Shown here: piece by piece, positions 1-12,300 of the stretch
Numbering within the stretch: position 1 is the first letter of the stretch
How the letters are laid out: every line of letters begins with the position of its first letter
NCBI GenBank assembly: GCA_000969725.1
Contig: JXSR01S028450.1
DNA: 20,566 nt
Origin: Ophiothrix spiculata
Lineage: Eukaryota > Echinodermata > Ophiuroidea > Amphilepidida > Ophiotrichidae
Reading direction: 5' to 3' (one strand)
Notes under the pieces: generated by a model
Told to the model about the DNA's origin: nothing
Databases searched by the model: none
The model's input: the letters and a program-made list of their open reading frames with translations, nothing else
Program-made: the position numbers and the translations under genes

Positions 1-200
1 TCGATAGATAATTTTCAATTGTGGTTAAGAGGTGATTGCTCTGGTTAAAGAAATCAATATCAGCTAACTTCCTCTTGGATGGCAAAAGAACCTGACATGC
101 AGGCCCCTTAAGTTCAGTCCCAAACCACCTAACATGGGTAGCCTCCCCTGTCCCCATCCCCACTGGCTATGCCCCTGGTACAAGATTACCACTAACTAAC

Positions 201-330
201 CTGTAGGTCTTTGGTTGGGTTCCAGTCATGCTCAACAAATATAACCGTGTCAGCTCCAGTGAGATTGAGTCCTAAACCACCAACATGGGTGGTCAACAGC
301 AAAATATCAATGGACGGGTCATTGTTGAAT
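201..330 (-). CDS. BTAF1: BTAF1 exon 19 of window (Snf2 motif V)
   Basis: 130 bp, acceptor TGTAG, donor GTTAGT; one base completes Arg and the exon ends in phase 0. Encodes [40 protein letters not shown] and DLQ. This is motif V. The next exon should begin with the motif VI region (AMDRAHRIGQ-like) and is not present in positions 1-200. Confidence 0.97.
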
Positions 331-3300
331 CTACACACATAGCAAAAGTGGGAGAGACAATACATCTGTTTAAGGGCTCTGTCACATAATACCGTAGAGA
401 GCCATAACGTATGAATAACGTACTCTGTCTCGGTCATTGAAATACATGTATATCGATTACAAAACCAGTGTACGTTATTCTTTCGTTATTTGTACGTTTT
501 GTGATGTGTGGCAGAGCCTTAAAAGAAGTAGCTAGTCAGAAAATGATATTCCAATTTCAATTCACCTGTGTACTACTATTAAAATCGTACATTAACTTAA
601 GTACAAACATCATATGAATTTTCAGCTAAATGAACCAGCCAAAACCTGTTGCTGTTTGAAAAATTGTTTTAGAATTGTGAAAATCTCTCTTGTTAATAGG
701 ACATTATATTTGTAAATGCACAGGATACTTCAATAATTTGTTTAGGACAAAAATACCTGAGAAAACCATACATTCAAATGAGTATAAAGTTCACCGGCTT
801 ATCAATTCAAACATGACAGTCAGAAAATTTTCTTTAAGCAAGCCAAACATAACGCTTAAAATGTAATTTTAAATGCACATATACCATGCAAATCACTTAA
901 AACACACAAATTTTGGAAATTTGGAAATTAATACAAATCTATCGCAAATCAACAACTTATACATATTCTAAAAAATTACACATGCCTCTTAAATGTAACT
1001 TAACAACTGTAATTCAAATAAATAAAATAGAGGAGTATGGAATAATGGGGCAATCTACACGGGAGCGCAAATACAGATGAATGCGCATCTCCGTAAGCAG
1101 TTTTGCAGTAGGCTGTGCATGGCTACACGGGCGTGAGATCAGGATCTGCTGTACAGCACTTTGCGTATGATGCGTACATATACGCGGTCTAAGGAGTTGC
1201 GGATCTCGGAGATGCGCATGCATCTGGATCTGGCGCATGCATCTGGATCTGCACTCTGTGTAGATTGCCCCAATATCATGGCAAATCATACATACCTATG
1301 TACAAGATCATGTCTGCGCCCTGCAGGAACACTGCCATCTAAGCGCAGATATGTTACTTTGGGCATTTCAGCTCTGCAAGAAAAGAAAAAATGAAAGACA
1401 ATTATCATAGATATAATAATTGATCATTCTATAATCCAAACACTTTCTTAAAGTAACTTGCACTTCATCACGACAAATGGCTTCAATAATGCTATATAAG
1501 ACAAGCAAGAGCACGTTTGGCCTAGTGGATAAGGCGCTCGCCTAATAATCTATAGGTTTATAGTTCGAGCCCCGCTTGTGTCAACATGCTGTGTCCTTGG
1601 GCATGGCACTTTATCCTCATTGCCCCTTTGCAATGTATAGTGTGTGCTTCGGGCTGCAGTCTACTTAATTGCAATGTTGTGTGTTTAGGTGTGTTTATTA
1701 ATTTGTAAAATTCGGGTCACGATTAAAGTTTGAAATTAAAAAAACTCCTTATTATTATTAAGAAATGGTCTCTAAACATTTTTTTTTAAACTGGGACTTG
1801 CGAGTACTAATGATTCAGATTCAGATTTAATGACCTTTATTAGAACTATGTGGGAGCTTGTGTGGTCTAGTGGAACAGTGCAGGACTCCAAATCATGAGG
1901 TTGCGAGTTCGAGCCCTGCTAAGGCCAAGGTTATGTCCTTGGGCAATATATGTAATCTCGATTGCTTCGTCGACCAAATTAAGCGTATTGAAGAGCTGTT
2001 GGGGAATATTACAATCTAAGTTCCAATAGGTCAGCATCTATAGATTACGATCTAGTTGAGATGAATGGCTGTGATGAAATTTCCTAATTATAGCATAATG
2101 ATAATGTAAAGCCCACTGAGATGTCTTCTGATGTGTTTCCGCTTATAAAAATTGTGTTATTATTATTTATGTGTTGTCATACAAAATATCTGTCCTGCAT
2201 CATAGCGTTATGAATGTGATGAACTTACTTGAGAAGGTCATTTTCCACGATGTCCAACATACTCTTCAGCTGACAGAATAACAGGACCCTATGCTGACCT
2301 ACTGCTGCCTCACTCAGTATACGTACATCCTGGTCACTGCTGGATGATGACATGCTCTCAACGCCTATTCCACAGTCTTGAAGGAGTTGTCTGCAAGAAT
2401 TGGATTATTGTAAATTACTGATCATTTTGTTTGTTTGTTTGTTTATCCATGTTCGTCTACATACAGGGCACACATGGATGTTCATGACAAAGCCTGGGTA
2501 GTCCATAAAGGACTAAAAAACACTATGCTGGTCAAAGGCCACTCCCAATCCAATTGAACGTACAATTTTACTCTTAGCCCATAATAATAACACAAACAAA
2601 TCTCACTAACTGATAATTCTCACTCATAAAATCAAAAAATGGACTAAAAGCACCCTACTATTGTTGAAGATAGAGTTGACAAACTTGGATATTCTGGTAT
2701 CATCATTTTACACAAGATATCTTCGTCGTTTTGACATTTTCAGACTATCATATAACTTTTGACAACAAATATGTGACTAGAGGATGACTCAATAGAGTAA
2801 CTAAAATCAGTACTCAAAAATATTATATGGGTTGGTATATAAATATACAAATATTCAGCACAACATGAAAGGTTGCATATTCATTAACTCAAAAGAGATG
2901 TCGGAATGCCTAGCTACCATTATTTCTTGACTTATGCCAACATAGATTTTGGATACAAAATAATCTTTTTCAGAAAAAAAATATAGAAAACAGATAATTT
3001 TCTGAACCAAGTGTGGAGAACCAACACCAAACAATGGGTATAAAGTTGGAATGTATCAACTGCATATTTCAGGAACATTACATATTTCAGCGCTGAGAGT
3101 TCACATGAGTGATATGGATCATGTGAAGACCTCTTGAGTATTGAGTTGAGTAGTGCATGCCCTGGTAGAAATCAAGTACAGTTCTAGAACAAATCGAGAA
3201 CAATTCTAGTACAAGATTGGAATGTGCACATTTGGAACATCATTCGAGTACACTTTAAGTACAATTCTAGTACACATTTGGAACATCATTCTCGACTGAT

Positions 3301-6300
3301 GTTCCAAATGTGCAGATTAAATATTGTACTAGAATTGTACTTGATTTTGCTCTCACATTGACAATGCCTATACTCTCATTATCTCATGTTTACGAGTAAT
3401 TCTGATGCATACCAACTCTAGCACCATCAAGTTACACAAGTGTAGTGAGGACCAATGCTCGTTGAGTGCTGATGGCCTCATATTATGGGTGTTTAGCACC
3501 AGGTACTAGTAATGGATTTCATGTTTTGTGAGTAATAGACCACTTTCGTCTGCCCTATAATGCATCTTGAAAGTACTGCAAATATGGGACCTTGTGACGT
3601 AGGCTGCTCAGTCTACCATATTAGAAGTTCTGCGCACAACTCGACTGCGCAATTTACGTCACAAGGCCCCGTATTTGCGGTACTTTCAAGATGCATTATG
3701 GGACATACGAAAGTGGTCTATTCAGATGCATACTTACTTTAGCGCTGTCAGTTTACAAGAGTGGTGTAGATCATGTAGTGAGGACCTCTGTTCATTGAGT
3801 TGAATACTAATGGGCTCATATTGTGGGTGCTTTGCATTTAGTACTAGTAATGGATGGTTGCACACTTTACGTAAATACTGAAGAGCCTGAAAAATGGTAA
3901 AAAGCAGTGCTTTTGTTAGAGAAAAATCTGAAAATTAGTTAATTATTGTGGTAAAATATAAAATTTCATAAGTGGGCTGCAAAATTAGGTGCATTTTTGA
4001 AAATGTTGCCAAAAAAACCCACCCAATTTGCTTTATCTAGAAAAATGGTATAGAGATGGGTCGCAAAACACACTTTTCAAGGTAAAGAGATTAAAAATTC
4101 TGAAGTCTACTTTGGGCATCCCTGTACAAATATTTTCTAAGAACACCCCCCAGGACAAATTGTTATATCAATAATCTTGAGATTATGGTCACAATGGCAC
4201 ATAGTTCAACATGATTGCAAAACTTATGTAATTAAAACTCAGACACTGCAGCATAACATTTGAATAGCCAGACAGTCTTGGTCATTTGCTGCAGCTACAC
4301 AAAGCATCAAAACTCTATGAAAATGTCTTATAATCAGTTTAGTAGCTTTTGTTGTCTGTTTGGTTTCACACTTTCCTGCTTTTATGACCACAAGAATGTT
4401 GTAGCTTTGCAATTTGTAGCATTGCAAGTTGCATCAATTTTCTTTTTGCAAGTTGCATCAAAAATCTTTTTTGTATGACAAAACTTTTGTTGCTATATAT
4501 TTTTGTTAATTACATCAGTAACAAGTAACTTGCCATTATTGACAACCGGAAGAAATTATTTTTTGACAAAGGTACAACACACAAGTTTGAAATCAGCATT
4601 ATGAAAGTCATATGGTAGCATGGCCTCACCTGGAATATATGTGACGTAGCTGGTGACGACTTCTTCTCCTCTCCACTTTGCAGAGTTTCCTCTACCCCTT
4701 TCTTGGCTCGTGAACGTGCAAAATCCTCATACAATTGAACCTGTTGTGAAAACATGACAATATTTATCAATTTTAATGAATGTAAAAATATATTTTATTC
4801 TACTAATGGAAGATACAGTTATCTGTTGTGCATTATGAATAAAACCTCAAATTTATATTTCTAGCTCTCCCTGTATGTTTTCCTAAACAAGGCAATTAAT
4901 ATATAATTCAACAACTCACTATATTTCTTTATACAGGAGCGTACCGTTGTTGATTCGTGATGAATCCACAGTTGATATTAAATTAGCGCGTCACGCACGG
5001 CATGGCATTTACGCAGTACACAAAAGTCGGCACACTGATCATCGCGCGTTGGGCACTTATAGTATATAAGTGCAAAAGCCAGGTGCTTGGGAAAAATTGA
5101 TAACGTCAAAGCAGGAAATATTCACAAATTAGCACTTTGTTTCATGCTAAATATTTTTATGAAGATGAGTAGCCCTATCTGTTAAATTGAAAACATTTAG
5201 AATTTAATTCATTGTAAACGCCAATATTTTTGCGCTCAGTAATGTTTTCGCAGGGCCAATTTCGCACATTTTTATTTTCGCTCACGTGAACATTGGCTGA
5301 GTATGGAATTTCCTTTGTAACAAATACACACTAATTTTCATGGTGCATTTATTTTATGCTAAACCCAATTTTGGGCGAAAAGCGCGAAAATAAATGAAAA
5401 ACACAGTTTTTTAGTACAAAGTATTTTAGTATAATGTAACAAAGTACAAACCTGTAATGGACTGAGCTCACAGTAGTAGTCTTGGATAATCTTTGGTGGC
5501 AGATCATCGAGCACATCTTCCTTGAGGCGACGTAATACAAACGGCAGTACTTGTCTGTGGAGGGCTTCCATCGCCAATGCACCTGGAAAAAATACACATT
5601 GTAAATCAAGTCAAATATATCACATGTAAAAATCAGTGAGCTATCCTGGCTGTGATGGTTAACTGCGGGTGAGGGTTAAGCACCCCTAGCGGTTGCTGCA
5701 GGACCAGAAATAATGCTTAAAGTGGAAAGAATGGAGCTTACCTTGGTCACAAGTAGTGAGAGGACACAGTGTGCTGAGGCAGTGTGGAATCACAAATCAT
5801 GGAGACATGGTGCACCCTAAATCCAGGGTTGTTTTAAGCAAATCCAGTCCAATTTGCAACCTATTATGGGATGCATTATTGGGGCAACTCATTGTCAAAT
5901 TTCAAATCAAATCAACCGAATCAAGATCTAGTGTATCAACATCCAACAATAGAAAAGATGATGACTTAACAAAAAATATGAAAACAAACAACAAAACACA
6001 AATTTGGTTTTCAGTTGCTGCTTGTATAAGGGCAAGGTCAGTGCCTCATGAAGAGACAAATGAAGCTAATTCCGCAGGCAAGTTGCGACGCTTTTTGACG
6101 CTTTTGTCACAAGCTCTCATAGTTGGTCTTCAAACAACAAGCACATGCAGTCAAATAAAATATACAGCATGTGTAGTAGCAACATGGTAGATATATATAT
6201 ATTAGCAGATACTATAAAAAGTTCAAATATATAACATAAAACTTTGAATGCTATTTTTGAAAGCTATAAGCTTACCAGCCTCCTGCTCCTTCGATGAGCT

Positions 6301-9300
6301 CTTGGCATCCCTACTTTGTATAATAGGTTTGGCATATCTTATAGCAAACTGTTTCTCTGTGCCAAGAAATCCATATAGACTTACCAGCCTCCTGTTCCTT
6401 AGATGAGCTCTTGGCATCCCTGCTTTGTATAATAGGTTTGGCATATCTTGCAGCAAACTGTTTCTCTGTGCCAAGAAATCCAGGCATTAGGAAGTCAAAC
6501 AGAGACCACAATTCCAGAACGCTATTCTGAAAAAATATAATTACATAGCTATAGATTTGAAAAAAAGATAATCAAAAATTAGTATTCAGGCAAATATGGC
6601 ATACACAAATCTGAACATATTGTTAAGACTGATCAAAAATCAACCTACTAATTAAAACATGTACAATTGAACAAGGATTATGAAATTTGAAATCAGGAAG
6701 GTTTATATGGTTTATTGATGAATGATGGTTCATTAAAAATACATAAAATTGTATACTCACAGATTGCATCATATTTAGGGACCAATTCAAAACTCAACCG
6801 GTGGCTGACTGCCCAGAATCGCCGGTTCTGGCCAGTTGCTTTTGTTCAGAACAAAGGCAACCGCCTAGAACCACCCATTCTGGGCGGTCAGCCATCAGTT
6901 CAGTTTTGAAGCAGCCCCTTACTATGATAAAAAAAAAAAACATACACAAACATTAAGCTATCGTACACACTGCAAGATAAATAGTATACACTTAACAGAT
7001 AACAAATAAAATACAAACCACAACATGATAAGGTCTATGATCAAAACACACTCTAACTACTACAGAGAGATCACTCATCCTTTCACACATTATTCAGACG
7101 CTGGCGATATCTATCGATCGATGCCCACAGATGTGCAGTCTTTACATGCGCAATGCATAAGAAATAGTGCGTGTAAAAGACTGCGCATCGATGGGCATCG
7201 ATCAATGGATATCGTCAGACTCTGAATAAACCATTACTCATCCTGCACTTCTTTTTCACTTTTCTCACACTCCTTACTCTGTTTGACTGTTTTAAGATCT
7301 ACTCTCCACCTAGAAAAGGCCTTCGCTCTTCAGCAGACCAAGCTCATCTCGTCATCCCTATGACCAACATATTGATAAGTGATAGGTGATAGGTCTTTCA
7401 GTGTTCAGGGATCAACTCTCTGGAATAACATTCCTTCTAGCATCAGGGTATCCACCGCTGTCAGTAGTTTTAAGAAATCTCTCAAAGACTATTTATTTTA
7501 ACTTGTTTGTTTTCTACATTTTTGTTAACTTGTTGCTGTTCTATTCTCTTGCTTTATTGTAAAGTGCTTTGATCATTTATGGATATCGCGCTATATAAGC
7601 AAAGTTTATTATTATTATTATTATTATTTATTATTACTCTCCCTTTACATGCCAAACAGGACAAAATATCCTCAATTTAAAAAAAAAAAATCAACCATTT
7701 AAATGTCAAAAATGTGCCTTAAAATGGCCAAAATTATCAGCTCAAAGGATTCATTTGTTTTGTACCAAGAATGTTGACTTGCCAACATGCAATATATACC
7801 TTTATTTGTTTCATGCTAAAAAATCAGCCTTTCTTTATACTTCAAAAAATCAACACATTGCATGAATTGAGCTTCAACCTATTAATATGATCTGTACGTT
7901 ATACCTGTATCGGTGTTCCAGACAGTATGAGTCTATTAGCTGCACTGAGCTGTTTGATAGATTTGGATAGCTTTGTGCGGCCATTCTTGATGATGTGACC
8001 CTCATCAAGGATACAGTAGTTCCACTTCACAGTCCTGAAAGAAAAAGCAGATGAAAGGGCGCTGAAACATGCACGAAAACATTTTCTTTAATTATCAAAT
8101 TATATATTCTTAGGAATGTAGCTTCTTGGCAGTAATCTGTTCTTTTACATGTAACTCGATCCTCACTTAATTCATTTCAAAATTTATTTCAATATTATTT
8201 ACAAAGTGTTTTTCTCAAGCAGAATAAAATGTAAAACTTATAAAATAAAAGGTTATTTAATTGTGCCTTATGACAAAGTTTCCTCCTAACCTGTTATTTT
8301 CATTAGTTAATATACATATACTACATGTTTAGAGGTGAAGTAGTGCAACCTGTATTCAAAGCTACTAGTTATGAGACCACAGATTTAAGGATAATAGTCA
8401 ACAACCAGTAATGTAATGTTTGCTTTAGTACATTTCTCACCTTGTTGTAGGGAATAAGTCAAAACTAATAGCTAGGAGAAGGGCCAAAGCATGGGTATAA
8501 TTAGTTCAAGAATATCAATGAGGTATAATAACTTCTTCTACCCACCTGAAAAACTCTATGTCATTCCTCACTATTTCATAGGATGCAACTACCAGGTTGT
8601 GTTTCTTCACCTTGGTTCTCAACCTATATCAATCCATATATAGAAAAGAAAAATAGACAATTAATGTTGGCGTATAGTAAAGATCAAGAATTCTATTATA
8701 CAGACATAGTTTATAGTGTAGATCACTAATGTCATTTTTGCAAAAAGGTACCTGTCCCTCTGGATTTTACAAAAAAATATAGGCCTATTTTCACAACTTT
8801 GGGGTGTTCAGCACATGACTGTAACCCCAAACAGTGACGTTAAAACCGTGACGGCAGATAAGGCAACTTTTAAGAAAAGAAAAAAAAAAACAACGAGATG
8901 ATCTCGTTTATTATAATAGTAAATAGAAATATTCATATAGATTTTTGGCAGCTTAATTTTAACTATTAGGTTGTATTAATGACTAATGTTTGAATATTTG
9001 ATAAAAGCCATGCTTCTGATCAAACATAAGAGAAATTCACAAAAACAGAAATTCCAATATGTTGTCAAAGTGATGTCATAATCGGATTACTTTCCCCGGC
9101 ATCAGGTTCACATTATTCACAGGGTTCATCCATCGCATCAATTTGAATTTACCAATCAAAAAGCATTCAAGAAGTGTTATATAATAGACATGAGCTGTGT
9201 GTATAGTGTAGTCTGGTGCTACAGCAACACAGACTAGTATACGAGGGGGTATCAAAAAGTTTTAAACTTTACCCGGAAGGGATAAAGTTATATCAATGAA

Positions 9301-12300
9301 ATTAGTCACTTGTCTTTATATACAATATGGTGCAGAATGGTCTCATTTGTAGTTTTACTTTCTTTACAGGAGGTGATTGATAACATCTACCTACTAGCTT
9401 AAAACACAAGCTGCATGGAGGAAATTGAGGCATTCAACATAATTACGTCCCTGCATTTGAAGATTTCCAGGGCCCAGTAAATTTTAATGACCCAACCAAA
9501 GTTTAGTTGCTTGATACCACAGTAAAGGGTAGGGTTTCCTCTTTCTATTGATACCAAAATAATGGAAATTGGTCAATGAATGACGTCACAATGACGTAAT
9601 GAAACATTGGTCGAGTTGAATATGTTGATTTCATTGAAATATAAATACAGATTTTTTTCAATAGAGAGGATCCCTGCAATAACAGTGGACAGTCAGTTAA
9701 AAGTGGGAAAAATGTGTTACTTTGCACATTGACCATGCATCTCTAATAAAATTATGTTTCTGGCTCTATTTCTTCTGGGTAAAGATCAAAACTTTTTGAT
9801 ACCCCCTTGTATAATCAATTTGGCAGTGAATTTTGACTGAAATAGCTCACAGTCTTTCAATAACATTCATTTGCGTCACTTTATAAATTTCAATTAAAGG
9901 CATATTATAAAGATGGTCAAATTAGAGTGATTGACAGGGCTAGTGTTTGTAAAAAAAGCACATACTTGCTGCCAGTGTTCAAAGAGATATCACACCTAAT
10001 GCAGAGTCTATAGCAAATGTGACCTGCTCCCACGAAGCCCGGACAAAGTCAGGAGAAATCATTTTTCTGATTTGCCCATATTAAAAATACTGAAATTACA
10101 AGCTTTAAAATTATACATCACTTGTAAACATTGCTCAACCTTTTGCCCATGAAAAATCAATATTTCCCTTGAAAATTCCTTTGTTTTCTATTGATTTGTG
10201 GCACATTCATTGGGCTGTACCTCCATAAGTGCTCTGGCAACTGTGTCCGGGTTTTGTGGGAGCAGGTCACAAATGTAAATACTGTACCTTGCTCTTTCTG
10301 ATGGTGACCCTGTGTAGTGCAGAGGATTCAAATACTTGGTGGAACAGAATTTTTCCACTTCATACACCCAGTGACCGGTCAGTGTTGGTGGACATACAAC
10401 TATAGAAGGTAATGGTGGACTAGATTGCTGAAAATAGTAAAGATACATAATCAGTTTAGTAGGCAACACAGAGTTACCTACTGAGTTTTGGTGATAAAAA
10501 ACCCTCTTGAATCAAGTACCTAGCCGCAAATCATAAATTTATGTTTGGATCCTTACATAAGTTAAAATTTCACACTTGGATGGCGGTATGCCAGTTGAAT
10601 ATCCATATCCTTACCAATTTCCAAGGTTAATTTTGGAGAAAAGGGTCGCCAAGGATATTCGTGTAAAAAGTGACCTATTTTTCATAATTGCAACACTTCT
10701 AATCAGATTTTGACACAATTATTAAAAAGATCTTGACCATATGTAAGGATATTTTGTAAGAAAAACAGACCCATCTGTCTCATGAAAAACCCTCCCGTTG
10801 GAATGGAACTTCCCATGCAGTATGCCATATACATACATACAAGCCCCCACCCTTCCCTCAGATTAACATGGGTAATAAAGAAACTTGCTCAAGAGTTCAA
10901 GCATGGTAGTGGTAGGGCTTAAGAAACACAACCTACTGATTTTAAAGTAATATTCCATGTATGAGCAGTAGTGTTCACTGCAGCTATAACTTACAATGTT
11001 TTTCTGTTGTTTGAGGTAGTAATCTCCAGCCATGATACAGATGGACATGAGAGTCTTTCCCAGACCCATATCATCACAAAGAATACCATGGAGTTTGTAC
11101 TTGTTGAGGAATGCAAGCCAGTTAACACCATCCTGAAATCAACAACACTGGAATACAATAACATTCTGATAAAACAGACTTGGTGCTTTTCGTCAGGACA
11201 TAGGTAGTTTTCATAACAACACCAAGAGGTGTCACTGGGTTAGTACACTTTTTCACTTACAAAATTCAAGGACTTTCAAGGACTTTTCCAAGAAGAATTC
11301 AAGGACTTTTAAGGACTTTTCCCTTTATCAGCAGCGGCAGAATTTATGTCAACAAATAATATGAATTTGTTTTTGCTCATTTTTGGATAAAAATAATTGC
11401 ATGGTAACTTCTTTTGACATATTTATTTTTAACATTTCTGACATTCAAAAATTCCAGGACTTTCAGTGACATTTTTTGATAAAGTCAGTTTTTCAAGGAC
11501 TTTCAAAGCCTGGAAATTGCAAAATAAAATTCAAGGACTTTTAAGGACTTTCAAGGACCTGCACTAACACTGTCTCACTTACTAATGAATGCTTCATTCC
11601 TAAGAAGAGATCAGAGGCACATAATTTGTCACACCTTCTCAGCCAATTAAAAAGGACAATGCATGACAGAAATTGGAAAACAGAATCTCAGAAAACAGAA
11701 AGTCAGAGTAGGCCTACTGTGTACAACTCGCATTCTTGTGTTATGAGTCAACTAAAATGACCAATTTTTCAAATCAGAATATCATTAATTTGATTCAACA
11801 TTTTTGATAATGCTTTATACCATTTCAAGTTAATTTAAGCCTAAATATAGACCAAAATTATTGACTTTCAGGCCTTCTACGCAAATGCACTGAGCATGTG
11901 AAGATGGGACCTCTGAGCAGTATCAATAGATTAATATCAAAACATGCAACACTACTTGCATCACTGCAAACAGAGTTGAGAAAAGCTTTCGTTACATTTT
12001 CATGTCATCTGCTGCCTTAATCCTTTTGTGTTTAAGATTCAATTGCAGTGTCGTCAGAATTGTGTTTGCGCTTGCATTGAGTACACATTCAGCTTCATGG
12101 TAATAAATATGAAGCAGGATGTGGTATATAAAACCAATATTGACTGCTTGGCTCAAGAGAAAACAGTCAATAGGTTAGCAGACACAAAGTACTGAGGGGC
12201 AATAGATTCAACCAGCCAATTTAACTAGTTATCTTGAGGTTCGTTTTCGTATCAAATAGGGTTGTGTATATGCCACGCACCAACTGTGTGAGCATAAACA

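Noticed and set aside
115..182. CAGGGGCATAGCCAGTGGGG on the minus strand as a hAT transposon end
   Set aside because: It resembles hAT termini, but no matching second end or 8-bp duplication was found in the window.
1..200. Possible exon with helicase motif VI (RAHRIGQ)
   Set aside because: Searched on the minus strand for this motif; none is present, so the exon must lie further left.
1014..1289. Open frames on both strands
   Set aside because: They run through the palindromic MITE at 1047-1271, whose symmetry creates frames on both strands.
1510..1580. Functional tRNA gene
   Set aside because: Box A and box B are good, but the stems do not pair and a long SINE body with ATT tail follows.
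3560..3742. 60-codon open frame on the plus strand
   Set aside because: Entirely within the fold-back element and the antisense of exon 16.
5255..5400. GCGAAAATAAA inverted motifs as a complete MITE
   Set aside because: The stem is only about 12 bases, with no defined ends or target duplication.
5738..5800. Resemblance of AGCTTACCTTGGTCACAAG to the 5' end of U1 snRNA
   Set aside because: Similarity is limited to the CTTACCT motif; no stem-loops or Sm site follow.
5756..6190. 144-codon open frame on the plus strand
   Set aside because: Lies in a BTAF1 intron, has no recognisable domain, biased composition or splice context; expected by chance in this length of sequence.
6715..7225. Two plus-strand open frames
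   Set aside because: Both overlap inverted-repeat elements (6778-6918 and 7093-7226) and encode nothing recognisable.
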